Shown in pieces: positions 45,601 to 56,111 of a stretch of DNA of 64,000 nt. A program made the position numbers and the translations under genes. Under the pieces are notes generated by a model. That model saw only the letters and a program-made list of their open reading frames with translations, did no database searches and was not told the DNA's origin. Origin of the DNA: Pectinophora gossypiella. Its lineage: Eukaryota > Arthropoda > Insecta > Lepidoptera > Gelechiidae. How positions within the stretch are numbered: position 1 is the first letter of the stretch; each line of letters opens with the position of its first letter. The DNA is taken from NCBI RefSeq assembly GCF_024362695.1, contig NC_065417.1, forward strand, positions 7,433,001 to 7,497,000. The letters run 5' to 3'.

Positions 45601-48600
45601 CACGCCTGCAATCCCTAACGGGGTGATCAAACTAGATACCACGTCGAGCAACACGGGCTTCCACGCATTTACCCGGATACAGTACGAAAATTGTGTGGGT
45701 AGTGGCGGTGACTGCGTAATTACCTATTCAGCGAAAAGGACACTAATAAAATTACAATGGTTAATTAATGGTGCTAATTCCTGCAGATGCCATCTAATTT
45801 TAAGTTATACCTGTCATTTTCTTATCCATTGAAAAAGAAAGGGACGGGTAATCGACAGGCCTAAAATTTATGAAATAAGTACACGTAAATTTTAAACAGA
45901 AATCTAAAACAACCGTCTAAAAATTTTACATCGGCCAATAGCCCGACAGAGTTAAGTAGACAACATGTCAAACGGATTGCATACCAGCGAGATGCCTATT
46001 TTATTCGCCAGAGTTATGCATTCGTTTTAAAATTAACTTGTTGACAATCCCGTCCCTTTCCTTTTCAGCGGATAAGAAAATGACGGGTATAACTTAAAAT
46101 AAAATTAGGAGGTTTCTGCAGGAATCGGGGCCAATATGTTTATTAAATTTGTTTGTTAGGACGAAGACTGTCGACTTTTGACAGTAGGGTCGTGGTACGC
46201 GATGTCGGGATACGGCCTAGCGTTCACACGTAACTCCAAATACCTCAGTATGTTCAACAAGAGATTGCTCGACCTGCGCTCCAACGGAGACCTGGAGAGG
46301 TTAAGAAGGTATGTGCGTTTATTTAGTTCAGTTTAAAATTACTGACTAGTCGTCATTATTAATCATCAGATCATTCGTCAATTAGCAAGAAATTTGAGGT
46401 AGTATAATCTTTTCTCTAGCTATTTATATTCTATCGAATTCCGATTTTATGACTACTTTTTAAAACACGGCGTTCGCATTCGTTCTTATTTGTACATTCG
46501 CTAACGTATAATCCGCCAAATAGAAATGGTTCACGTAAATGAGGGACTTTCCAGGCTACGTTCACCCACAAACGGTAATTATCACATTAACCCTTTCACG
46601 GACAGAGATCATGGGACATTGATGGTTCATGATAGGTAGACACCTTGGGATCGGAACGTCCGTAGACGTTCTGTCCTTGAAAGTGTTAAAGCTGTACAAC
46701 GCCATCTATATTGTTTTTGAGGAACGCAGCCTGGAAGCGAGCGCAAACGTTGGAGGCTAGGTTCTTGGCTATTATACTGATTAAGCTATTTTAACGGTGT
46801 ACAATTGCATGTGACACAGATACTGGATGACCGGTATATGTAAGCCGAACAAGCAGGAACACAAGTCGTCGGACCCGCTCGCTCTAGAGCAGTTCCTGTC
46901 GGCGTTCCTGCTGCTGATGGCGGGCATCCTGCTGGCGGCGCTGCTACTGCTCATGGAGCACGTCTACTTCCGATACATGCGCGAGCACCTCGCCGCCTCT
47001 ACCGCCGGCTCCTGCTGCGCGCTCGTCTCACTCTCTATGGGTTGGTAGCCGGTACATTCATTTCATGCAACTGTTCTTCTTTTCGAATGGATTATAAGGT
47101 CGATGAAAGAAGAAGAATGTAACTGTAAACACCCTCCACTGCTGTGTTAGAAACCGTGAGGCGTAAGTAGTTATCTCCTGATCGACCCTTTTACGTTTAA
47201 GGCCAGCGTTTACGCAAGTACGTATCTAAATATCGAAAGAAACACAAAATTGCTCCGCGGCGATAACCTCATAACCTTATTCGTGTAACCAGTGATGTGC
47301 CACCCTAGGCCATCAACATTGCCTTACTAATCCGCCGGATCCGCCAGTATCCGATGCTTATCAGCGTGGAGTGCCTTCTCCGCCGAGTTAGACTTAATGC
47401 ACAGCGCAGGCGATATCTGAATGAGAAGCCCGTCTGCTAAAGCAGTCGGGTCCCCTCACCGGTTTTAGCCCACGAGCCGACGTGGTTTACCGGGGTGTGG
47501 CCGTTGCGTGCACAGCAACTGTTTGGAGCCACCGGTGAGAGATTGTAGGGTGACTGGTAGTAGGATACGCTCCCCATAATAGGACGGCTAGTGTATCCTA
47601 CAGGCACCCCACTACACCCCAATAATAAAAATAAAAATGTAAGTATACCTTTAATGCGAAAGGACATATCTCTTTATCGCTAGGCGATGTACTATATCTC
47701 TGTCCTGCTGTCATTGTAATCATGTTACGTTTTACAGCGTAAAACTACAACATCTACCTAAGCAGTGTAGCTTCGTCAATCGTAGCTGCTACGTCCTGCT
47801 GTAGGCGCTACGTGGGGCGTAGCCGCTACGCGAGTCGCAGTAGCTACGTGGACCGTAGTAGATACGTGGGTCGTATCCACTACATGGGTCGTAGCGACTA
47901 CAGCGTAGTAACAAGTTATTAGTTCACTTTTGAGTGCCCTTGTTCTTTCAATTTAAGTACTTACGTATACGAGACGATTGATATTGATCATTCCTTTGCA
48001 GGACAATCTCTTTCGTTCCACGGTGCCGTGGTAGAAGCGGCAAGTCGTGGGTACGGAGCTGCAGGCCGAGGTCACTGTCGCTCCGCTGTCTGCGCGGCAC
48101 AAGTAAGAACATATAAACTACTATTTCGTTGGGGTAGAATTTGTATATTACTAAAAAAAATTCTATTAAAAATACATACATTCATTCTTCGATAGAAGAT
48201 CGACAAAATATCGTTTCTTAGACCACAGGACTCATGATAAATAAATAATATAGGATACGAGGTCAATACATATAAATAATTTCGTTATTGACAAGGAAAA
48301 GTGTTCCGAAAAGGAACCGGGCACTCTTAATTTACTAGTTAAAAGTCCCGCTGGTGGTCTCGCGCTCTTCCCGAAACTGCTTGTACGTAATATGTGGTGT
48401 TGCAGATATGGCGCGCCCGCCACGAGCGCGACGCGGCGATGGCGCGCGCGCGGCAACTGGCAGCGGCGCTGGCGGCGCACGGGCTGCAGCCGCCGCCGCG
48501 ACGCCTGGCGTCCGCGGCCGCGCTGCTGGCGGGGGGCGAACACGACGCCACGCACCCGCGCACGCTGCACGCGCCCGCTGACCTACTGCCCGACCTCGAC

Positions 48601-48956
48601 CGCCCGCTCTCTTGCGGCGATTTGCGAGCAAGGTAACTATATTATTTATTCTTACTGCTCCCACTGGTAGGTAGATAGGCAATAGGTAATGGGTCTCACG
48701 TGAGCCGTTTTATATACATAATTTGACACAGGATGTGCGGTACTATTCATTTTTCGGTGCTCGATTTCAGTCTCTTGGTTCCTACCAATCCGACGAGTTT
48801 CTACTCCTCCGTTGAAAACCATAAACCAACTTAACAATACCTATTACTAAAAAACGAATCACACTTGATTTTCATGACAAACTGTACACCATTGTCACCA
48901 ACATAAATCCTTGTTTCAGAGAGCGGACACGAGTAGAAATGGAAACAGTGCTGTGA
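39678..48956 (+). CDS. Nmdar2: NMDA-type ionotropic glutamate receptor subunit 2
   Basis: Sixteen phase-consistent coding exons give about 1054 aa: 39678-40050, 40128-40267, 40405-40620, 40941-41178, 41620-41797, 41976-42108, 42523-42767, 42913-43114, 43243-43566, 44050-44327, 44717-44819, 46160-46308, 46820-47040, 48002-48102, 48406-48632, 48920-48956. With Nmdar1 it forms a synaptic calcium-permeable channel. Order: signal peptide (MQAHTALMALAALGALAAA), glycine-rich linker, amino-terminal domain, S1 (LYQCCSGFCIDLL, INSDREAVVDFSVPF), M1, pore loop (YWIVWAVLFQASV), M3 (FLAIYTANLAAFMI), S2 (TGELDAFIYDGTVLDYL), M4 (AFLLLMAGILLAALLLLMEH) and an alanine/arginine-rich tail ending ETVL. The agonist arginine (SDREAV) and aspartate (IYDGT) are present. 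The donor at 47041 (GGTTGG) is weak; reading through gives W-stop, a possible short isoform. AATAAA at 49197-49202. Confidence 0.93.
41525..41590 (-). repeat. Dispersed repeat fragment in Nmdar2 intron
   Basis: On the minus strand it reads AACACAGCATGATGCCTGTA, ACCCTGAAGGGGTAGGCAGA. This is the CCTGTA...AAGGGGTAGGCAGAGG family also seen at 27685, 43930, 45590 and 54965. It is only part of a longer element. Confidence 0.55.
44990..45325. mobile_element. SINE with its tRNA head inverted, in an Nmdar2 intron
   Basis: From 45213 leftwards the minus strand carries the SINE body (TTTGGTAAGGACTT, AATCACCTGATTGTCTG, GTTAAGCCGTTGGTCCCGG) and its tail (GTGCCCAGCAGTGGGACGT, ATATAGGCTGTTTA). From 45214 rightwards the plus strand carries the tRNA-like head (CCTCCGTGGTCTAGTGGTTA, GGGTTCGATTCCC). 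The junction is an inverted repeat, ACAAAGGACAG near 45203 and CTGTCCTTTGT near 45312. Confidence 0.65.
45552..45565. repeat. Poly(C) run, 14 bp
   Basis: Fourteen consecutive C followed closely by a T/A-rich run in an Nmdar2 intron. A mononucleotide microsatellite, likely variable in length. Confidence 0.9.
45772..46128. mobile_element. MITE with about 75-bp imperfect inverted arms, in an Nmdar2 intron
   Basis: The left arm (from 45775) and right arm (to 46126) share ATTCCTGCAG, TAATTTTAAGTTATACC, GTCATTTTCTTATCC and GAAAGGGACGGG in inverse order. The middle (45850-46045) is non-coding. No clear target duplication was found. Confidence 0.8.
46591..46685. mobile_element. TTAA-flanked 95-bp MITE nested in another repeat
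   Basis: CCCTTTCACGGACAGA at the left end returns inverted as TCTGTCCTTGAAAGTG at the right end. TTAA flanks both sides (46587-46590 and 46686-46689), the target of piggyBac-type transposases. The flanks, when compared with the 35.8-kb copy, match a continuous TAATTATCA..TTAAAGCTGTACAAC sequence, showing a precise insertion. Confidence 0.8.
47782..47910. repeat. 18-bp degenerate tandem repeat in an Nmdar2 intron
   Basis: Six to seven units (starts at 47782, 47801, 47819, 47837, 47855, 47873, 47891) follow GTAGNNGCTACGTGGGTC. Each holds GTAG...CTAC dyad symmetry, so single strands could fold in many registers. The plus strand is open in a six-residue pattern, but there is no sign of splicing into the gene. 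Confidence 0.85.
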
Positions 48957-49851
48957 GGCGCATATTGCGCCACCCTATTTCAATTCCTGAAGGCTGTTCT
49001 TACACCAAGTTATACAAGACGAAGTTAGTTATACCTAATGTTAAAATACGGACAGATAAAAAAGCGTTGTAATTATTAAATAAATTATTCCAATTATTAA
49101 AAACCGAGAGCTGGACGTAGATAGCGAAGCGTTGTTGTGGGACGCGCGCGCTGCGCGGGCTGGGCGCTGTGCGCGCGTCCTCGTGTTGTCTACTACAATA
49201 AAATATATTTTTTGGACAATATGGTGCTGTTTTTATATTAAACCTCAAGGCGCAGTGCAATGGTTATTCTACCTACTAAGTTACCATGAACAAATCGAAA
49301 AATATTGATTATACCTAACGCTGCAGGGTTGTTCTTTATCTATTTATCTAAGTACAATGGGAATGGAGATGGGCTTCATTTCAGTAATAAAACATGAAGT
49401 GTTTGAATATGAAGCCTATCCTCATAATGATGATACCTTGACTGATTGTATAATATTTTTAGGAAAGCCAAATCTATTGATTTTTATTGTTGTCTGTCTG
49501 TTTGCTTGCCTAGGCAACACGTAAATAAAAACTACTGGAAATTATTTCACGGGTTTCACTTTATTGGTAACCAATAGTAACTTAAACAATGTTTTCATGC
49601 CGCGCCTATAATGTCACCTACGAAATTGCATGCGGTATTTATAACTAATAATAACTTACAAGAGTGATTGAGAAATACCTATATCTGTATATATAAGAGT
49701 TCGAATAAACAAGCCTAAATAGATAGCAGACATTAATTAAATTTTTGGTATTTTTCATTTGACTACCGCAGTTGAAGATAGCAGCAATATCAATAGCGGT
49801 TTGGAGTATTCCGATTTTTCTATAATATTTAAGCAAATGAAAGAAATATCG
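48957..49851. other. Nmdar2 3' UTR and intergenic DNA
   Basis: The AATAAA at 49197-49202 probably ends the transcript about 240 bases after the stop. Beyond it, AT-rich DNA without recognised features. Confidence 0.5.
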
Positions 49852-49865
49852 CTAGTCAAAAGCCT

Positions 49866-50271
49866 TTTTTTTTTTTTTTGTTTGGTTTTCCCCGAAGGGT
49901 AAGGCAAAGGGAACTATGCCCATACAGCCATGTCTGACGTATTTTTTTTCTTGATGATTAATGAAATGATGAAAGGTGATGATGATGAAACCTAAGCCCC
50001 CACCCTCGGAGTAGACTCCTACTCCGAACCCCAAACGAATTAACTCAAAAGTCCGCATAAACTTTTGAGTTATGAAGCGGCTTCCTGACACGAAGCGAAA
50101 ATAGGCAGATACACTTTGTTTATTGAATACTCCAATATAATAACACTCGCGAATGTCTTCCGACTAACTTAATGCGATAATTAACCACAAAACACCACTT
50201 CGTATTAATTATTTAGATTATTCAATGAAGAAAGCAACTGTCCCGTTCCCGCCTCCCGCCAAAAAAAAAAA
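49866..50271 (-). mobile_element. Poly(A) retroposon with 14-bp target duplication
   Basis: CTAGTCAAAAGCCT occurs at 49852-49865 and 50272-50285. On the minus strand the insert ends in a 15-base A run and its 3' part reads ATGGCTGTATGGGCATAGTT, CCCTTTGCCTTACCC. There is no ORF of a known family and no clear tRNA head, so it is a SINE-like element or a short LINE derivative. A diverged relative lies at 6186-6245. Confidence 0.8.
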
Positions 50272-50634
50272 CTAGTCAAAAGCCTAAAACCAACAAAATA
50301 TTTAAAAAAATAACTGTCACATTTGACATTGACAGTTCAATTCATCATATGAATGACAAGTCGGTTTTCTTGGATTTCTATCGGTAATTTCTTTCTATAA
50401 ATTTATTATTATAACTTTCTTATATCATTTGAATAGTCGGTTTCTATTCAATTGCAATCTGTTATTTGAATCTAACACATTGTTACTTTTGCTTACGTAA
50501 AAGGTTATATTGTTGGATGTGTTGCTGGTTGAAAAACTTTATACATTTCGATACTTGTAAGTTCCTTGTAATATTGGTAATTAATGTGGATGAACAGTGT
50601 AACGTAAGACCCATGAATTTCCAGAATCAGCAAA

Positions 50635-52791
50635 ATGTCGAAGGATATAATTGTTCTAACTCCAAACGGGCGTAGACAGAAAATCCAATGTTCTCCTGAC
50701 ACTATAATTCTCCAGGTCAGTGTTTATAATGTATCTGAAAGAAATTTGACGCAAAATGTAATTTTAATGCAGACTACTTCCGTATTTTATATACTTTTTC
50801 AGGTATTAGAAGATGTATGTGCTAAACAAGGTTTTGAGGCTACAGCCTATGATTTAAAGCACCACAATACTGTTCTGGACTTAACAACCACAGTTAGATT
50901 CTCCAACTTGCCCAACAAGGCTACTCTTGAAATGGTTGAGGCTGAGAAGAGGAGACAAGAAACTACTGTCACAATAGGTCTTTTACTGGAAGATGGTAAA
51001 TACCCTATAATAATATGTATTATTATTATACTTATTTATTGTCTATTGCTTTAATAATTACTTTGTTAAAACTTCAAAAAACTGTTAATTTTAAAGTACT
51101 TTTCATTTCCAGGTGATAGAAGGACTGCAGATTTCCCACCAAATACATCATTATATGAATTGATCACATCACTTGCTCCATCAGCATTAAAGTCTTTAGA
51201 AAATCCTACTATTTTGTATATGCGTCAAGAGGTAACTGGTGTTCCTGCTCTTAAAGAGAAGACATTGAGAAAAATTGGGCTCCTGGGGGGTAGAGCCATA
51301 TTGCGATTATTGAATAAAGCTGAAGATGCTAAGTAAGCAAATGTGTCCTTTACTTATTTAAATTAAATAATAATATTGGACTATTTTAATGACTGTACTT
51401 GAATTATAATGAACTTATTTTTTTCTGAATTGCAAAATTTTAGACAAGCAAATGTGTCTGCTGTTTATCGACGGCCACCATCAGACAAGCATGAAGACAG
51501 AGAGCTTGTCAGAGCTGATCCAGTACCCACAACATCTACAAAAAAAGAAGCATCTCCAGGCCCCTCAGCTGAACAAAAAACAGACCCCAAGCAATTTGAT
51601 CCAATTACAATGATAAAGGCAGCCAAACAAAGTCCACTGGAGACTGAAAAGAAATTTGAAATTATTGAGATAGAAAACAAAGCACATGAAACAAGGAAAA
51701 AAGAAACTGGAATAAAAATAAATGATAATGAATCTCTTGGAGTGCCTTCTACTACAACAACTGTAGAATCACAAGAAAAACTAGAAAGAAGACTGAAAAT
51801 AGAAGAGGAGGTTACATTTGTATGTATCTTCATGTGACCAATGCTGATAGTGTATATAAATAATTAGCTTACATATAAATTAATCTTTATTACAGTTGGG
51901 TGCACAGAAAGCAATAGCTTTCATGCAGCCAGATAGCGCAGAGGATGAGTTGAGTGACCTACCAGATGATTTTTATGAACTCACTATTGAAGAAGTTCGC
52001 AAACTATATAAAGACTTACAGGAGCAACGTTTGGCATTAGAAAATGAACCCCTGATTACTTCAGCACAAAAACAAGATATACAAAAAATGGTGACATTTT
52101 TCACTTTTACATAATCAATCATCCATCAATTCCAAATAATCCAAACTAGCCCCACTTATTAAACAATTCCAACTTTAACATTCCAGACATCAGAACAAAG
52201 GTTAGCAGCTTTCAAGAATGTTGTTGTCAGAGTGCAGTTTCCAGATAATATTATACTTCAAGGAATTTTCTCTCCTACCAATACCATAGGAGATGTTATC
52301 AGTTTTATCAAAGAACACCTTGAGGAGCCCAATAGACGTTTTCATATATGTATGCATTGGAACTATGTTTTGATTGTATTGTACTTACAACAACAAAAAT
52401 ATTTATTTTACTAGTTTAAATTTTAATTCCAGTTACAACACCTTTGAAAGAGGCCCTTGATCCTAATATGACATTACTTGAAGCAAAATTTGTACCGTGT
52501 GTTCATATGCACTTCAAATGGCTGGAGGGTATGGGATCTAAGACATATCTAAAAGGAGAAATATATACAAGGCAGACTTCAAGTGAAGCTGCTAGCATGT
52601 TAGCTTCGAAATATAGGTGAGACCTGCTGTATATCATATATTGTAGTTTAACAAATTCTTGATATGATACAAACGGCTTGTTTCTGTTATGTAGGGCAAG
52701 CAGGCGAAAAATAGAAGAATCACCACAAACTTCACAAGCAGGCTCATCTACATCTAAGAGCAGTAAACTACCAAAGTGGTTTAAGAGATAA
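50635..52791 (+). CDS. ASPSCR1: UBX-domain tether protein ASPSCR1/TUG
   Basis: Eight exons: 50635-50715, 50803-50995, 51113-51332, 51444-51819, 51896-52090, 52187-52349, 52433-52616, 52695-52791, giving 502 aa with all phases agreeing. TUG binds the AAA ATPase p97/VCP and in mammals tethers GLUT4 vesicles. The N-terminal ubiquitin-like TUG domain (residues 1-80: ITVL-like IIVLTPNGRRQKIQC, VLEDVCAKQGFEATAYDLKH) and a second ubiquitin-like fold (TVTIGLLLEDGDRRTADFPP) come first. A lysine/glutamate-rich linker follows. The UBX domain is near the C-terminus (VVVRVQFPDNIILQGIFSP, TTPLKEALDPNMTLLEAKF). It ends KLPKWFKR. The start ATG has a good AAAATGTCG context. The gene converges with Zc3h3. Confidence 0.93.
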
Positions 52792-53035
52792 TTTTTATTT
52801 ATTTTCTGGTAGATTTTCTGTCATATTACTATTTTTAATCTTCAGTAACCATGTATCTTTAGTATTGGGTGGCATAATGAGGAGCAAAACAGTTAAAATG
52901 TTTTAAATCACTTGTTTTGCTCATCATCATGCATGTTTAAATAATTTTACATACAAATATTGTTTTAATTAAAACATAGTTTTATTTTAAAAGTGAATTA
53001 CAAAAATAACTACACATCATTAGAATCCTAACATA
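52792..53035. terminator. Convergent 3' ends of ASPSCR1 and Zc3h3
   Basis: Only 244 bp separate the two stop codons. ATTAAA near 52967-52972 could serve ASPSCR1. On the minus strand AATAAA near 52980-52985 could serve Zc3h3. The 3' UTRs may overlap. Confidence 0.5.
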
Positions 53036-54451
53036 TTATAAATGGATAAAAGATGGTAAAGCACCTAATTTACATCTAGAGGGTTTGATTGTGGCGATTT
53101 CAGTAGAAACATCTTTGTCTAGAACTTCTTTATAATATCTACAATCCATTTGATCATCTTCTGATTTAGAATTTAAGTCTGGTATTTCTTTACGTTTATT
53201 AACTTTATTTCGAGAATTATTATATTTGACACTTTGGTTAAGGGTCTCTTGGACCTTTGTTTTTTTATGTATATTTTTTTTATTAACCTTGTGGGGGTAT
53301 GGACATCGTTTTCTGGTACAAACACTTTTAACTGCCAATTCTGGACAAATGTTTATGTGGCGATTCAAACATTTGTCTCCCTTCTCACAGTATCCTCTCA
53401 AAAAATCTGCACATATTTTAGTTTTCTCGTTTAATTTAACATGCAGATATGGGCAATCTTCTTTCGTGCACATTCCTTTTAAATAGAAAGAACAAGTTGG
53501 CATTTTCTCTGCTGTAACTTCATGTGATAACAGACAATCTTTGTCATGACAAAGCCCTTTCAGGAACTTTCTACATATTGAAACATGTTTTTTGTCATGT
53601 AAGAATGCACAATGTCCTATTAAACTTCTTAAACATTTTCCATATTTTCTAAACTGAGGGCAAGGAATATTATTTTTCTTTAAATTTCGTTTATTAATTA
53701 TTATCTTGACCTTTTGACTAGATCGCGATACAATAGCTTTTGATGAATTCAGATTCTGCTTTCTTATTACAGATTTAGTATTTGTTTTTGTTACCACTGG
53801 TGCTGAATTTCTCCTTACTAATTTGAACCTGCTCTGTAAGAACCTAGAAGGAATATTTATATTATCTGGTGTTACTTTTTCTGTATTATGTAGAGAACTT
53901 AATCTGTTGAGTTTATCTGTGTCGAAATTATTTTTTACATGTGCAACTGATACTGTTTTGTACTTGCTAATTTTTAATTTAGTCACACATTCTGAGGATT
54001 CAGCTAGCACATTCCTAGCAGTTGCCTTGTTGTTGTGTCGCACTAAAGTATATCGAGAATTCGCAACATGACCTAATGACATTCCTGCTGTAGTAACTGT
54101 AGCTGTATTCTGTGGTATAATTGGTGTTGAATTTGATACAATTTTCGGAAGACTGTTGTGAATAGCAATCTCATTATCAGGTTTTAGAACAGGTCTTTCA
54201 AAATATTGTGTTGTAATATCAGCTGTGTGTGGCTTAACAAAATTAGGGTTTACATAAATTTTTGTTTTGGCAATACTACTTATAGTACTTGTATGATGGG
54301 AAAAAAGAGGGTTTATATACATCGATCTAGTCTGAGGCACAGGAGCACTATGATTCCTTTGGAAATTGGGGTTAATATACACTTTACCAGAATTTTGTTC
54401 TGTTGCTCTTGCATAGCTTGGGTCTGCACTATAATAATGGTGAGAAGCCAT
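53036..54451 (-). CDS. Zc3h3: CCCH zinc-finger protein Zc3h3 (Smicl type)
   Basis: An intact 471-aa frame. ZC3H3 proteins act in nuclear poly(A) RNA handling and mRNA export. Five consecutive CCCH fingers lie in the last third: CPQFRKYGKC...H, CRKFLKGLCHDKDCLLSH, CSFYLKGMCTKEDCPYLH, CADFLRGYCEKGDKCLNRH, CPELAVKSVCTRKRCPYPH. The N-terminus carries three copies of a KxYxNPxF motif (VYINPNF, MYINPLF, IYVNPNF), and the middle has two SR[YF].LVR motifs. The start ATG (54451-54449) was chosen because it is the first ATG in the frame; the 28 open codons before it lack ATG and overlap the end of Usb1. The ATG follows the Usb1 stop by one base in the same exon with no good acceptor between, so it may be the second cistron of a shared mRNA. 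Confidence 0.9.
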   Translation of the reverse strand: MASHHYYSADPSYARATEQNSGKVYINPNFQRNHSAPVPQTRSMYINPLFSHHTSTISSIAKTKIYVNPNFVKPHTADITTQYFERPVLKPDNEIAIHNSLPKIVSNSTPIIPQNTATVTTAGMSLGHVANSRYTLVRHNNKATARNVLAESSECVTKLKISKYKTVSVAHVKNNFDTDKLNRLSSLHNTEKVTPDNINIPSRFLQSRFKLVRRNSAPVVTKTNTKSVIRKQNLNSSKAIVSRSSQKVKIIINKRNLKKNNIPCPQFRKYGKCLRSLIGHCAFLHDKKHVSICRKFLKGLCHDKDCLLSHEVTAEKMPTCSFYLKGMCTKEDCPYLHVKLNEKTKICADFLRGYCEKGDKCLNRHINICPELAVKSVCTRKRCPYPHKVNKKNIHKKTKVQETLNQSVKYNNSRNKVNKRKEIPDLNSKSEDDQMDCRYYKEVLDKDVSTEIATIKPSRCKLGALPSFIHL

Positions 54452-54452
54452 A

Positions 54453-56111
54453 TTATTCCAGAAAGTATTGGAAATGTTTGTTGCCACTTTTGCAATGAAG
54501 TTTGTTAACAAGTACAGATTTGAGTGACCTGCCAATCTCTTCTGCTACGATGTGGTTTAAATCCTGTATAATAGTTGTGAGCTCCTTTTGCTTGTTTCCA
54601 TTAACCCACAATATACTCATGTGAAATGAAGGATCCTGAAATAATTACACATATAAACTATCAATTGTTGATAATTATAGTTCCAACAAGTACAATTGGT
54701 TTAATATAATAACCATTGCTACTTTTGAATATCAGATGGAAAATTATGCAAAAACAAGTGTACTTACTTCATAGAATGGTTCTAATTTGTATTCAAGGAG
54801 AACTTCATCCACTATCTTTGTTATTTTCTGTAAGTACTGGTTAGAGGCACAATCAGCCTTTAATGCAATGAAAGTTCTAGTTTTCTCTTCATTACAATAA
54901 ACTTTTACAGAGTCAAATCCTAATTCAAAGCTGAAACCATAAATAATAATTTTAAATTTTGATTTACGCACGCCCATAGTCGCTAATGGGGTAGGCAGAG
55001 CCACAAGTATTCAAATACAACTCGCAGCAACTTTTCATACAAAGTCCTAAGATGGATATGATGAACCTTATGGTAACAAGGGGTCAGCCTATTGACCATT
55101 GTGTTATAAAGGACAGAATCCCTCTGTCAGATTTTATGATATGCCCGAAAAGACAAGCAGCTGAACATGTTTTATGTTATTCACTACCTGAATAGCATAG
55201 AAGCAAATTTAAAAAGCAAATAATTCAATAAATTTTAAAAAGCACACAAATCAAAGTTAATTACTTTTAAACATACCTTTCCACATTCTTAAGAGCAGTT
55301 TGTATAGATATGGAAAATGGTGTAATGAGGTGGTAAGTCAATACTACTGTTCTTGATAAGCTCACATGGATATCCTTACACTTCTGACAAGAATTGTCAA
55401 TAAAAGATGTTGCAGTTTGTAACTTATCCACTAAATTCTGCAATTCACCTTCGAGATCTAGAAATGGAAAAAAATGTTTTTCTCTTTTTACCACATGTAA
55501 CATGACCAAAATGCTAAACATTCTTCCAGCTAAAAAAAAACTTGTCTGGTGACCTATATTTGATTTTTAAAAATAGTACAGTACCGATACAGGTAGACAA
55601 AAGGCAAAAGAACAATATTATAATATTATTGTAATTAAACAGAAAAACAGTAATTATCAATGAGAAAAAAGGTACATACATTTGATGTAAATAAAAGTAG
55701 CCCAGTTGCCTCTCACATGCGGAAAAGATCGAGACCGGCCTCCATGTAACTCAGGATCATCCACATGCTCATCTTGTGGAACTATGGACACTTTACTCAA
55801 GTCTGGTGTGGGAAGTTTTTGTCTGGAAAAGCCACTTTAAAGTTATTTTATTGCAATGCTTCACACTTCAATGTAACTTACCTTATGCAAGAATTACGTC
55901 TATTCGAGCACGTTTTATTTAAGTAATATTAGATTTAAACTCTTTTGCCTTGGGAGTCAACATTAAAATGTTATACAAAAAGTACGAATTGATCCCAAAT
56001 TTAATTCATTTATTTCTATTACCTTTTTCGATCTATAGGGACGTATTCGCAGTCACTTTCGTCCGAGTTGGATCCGTAACCGTAGCCACAAATATAAGCG
56101 AGCCCAGACAT
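54453..56111 (-). CDS. Usb1: U6 snRNA 3' phosphodiesterase Usb1
   Basis: Five exons: 56111-56023, 55822-55680, 55457-55277, 54930-54768, 54635-54453, giving 252 aa with consistent phases. Usb1 is a 2H-type phosphodiesterase that trims and seals the 3' end of U6 snRNA. Both HxS motifs are present: HVSLSRTVVL and FHMSILWVNG. Other family marks are the acidic start (YGSNSDESDCEYVP), LHGGRSRSFPHVRGNWATF in exon 2, and SFELGFDSVKVYCNEEKTR with FIALKAD. The length is normal for the family. Start: ATGTCTGGGCTC, the first ATG of the frame. The stop TAA (54455-54453) is followed by T and then the ATG of Zc3h3. An intron (54931-55276) holds a dispersed repeat. Confidence 0.92.
54962..55165. repeat. Dispersed repeat in the Usb1 fourth intron
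   Basis: Plus strand ACGCACGCCCATAGTCGCTA, ATGGGGTAGGCAGAGCCAC and onwards to ATGATATGCCCGAAAAGAC. The first part matches the AAGGGGTAGGCAGAGG family seen at 27685, 41525, 43930 and 45590. This is the longest copy in the window. Confidence 0.6.

Noticed and set aside
47041..47048. Nmdar2 ending at the stop just after the M4 exon as the only form
   Set aside because: Three downstream exons join in phase with good acceptors and an open frame to ETVL-stop; kept as a possible minor isoform.
54452..54535. 28 extra N-terminal codons for Zc3h3 overlapping Usb1
   Set aside because: No ATG in that stretch, and it is the Usb1 coding exon in another frame.
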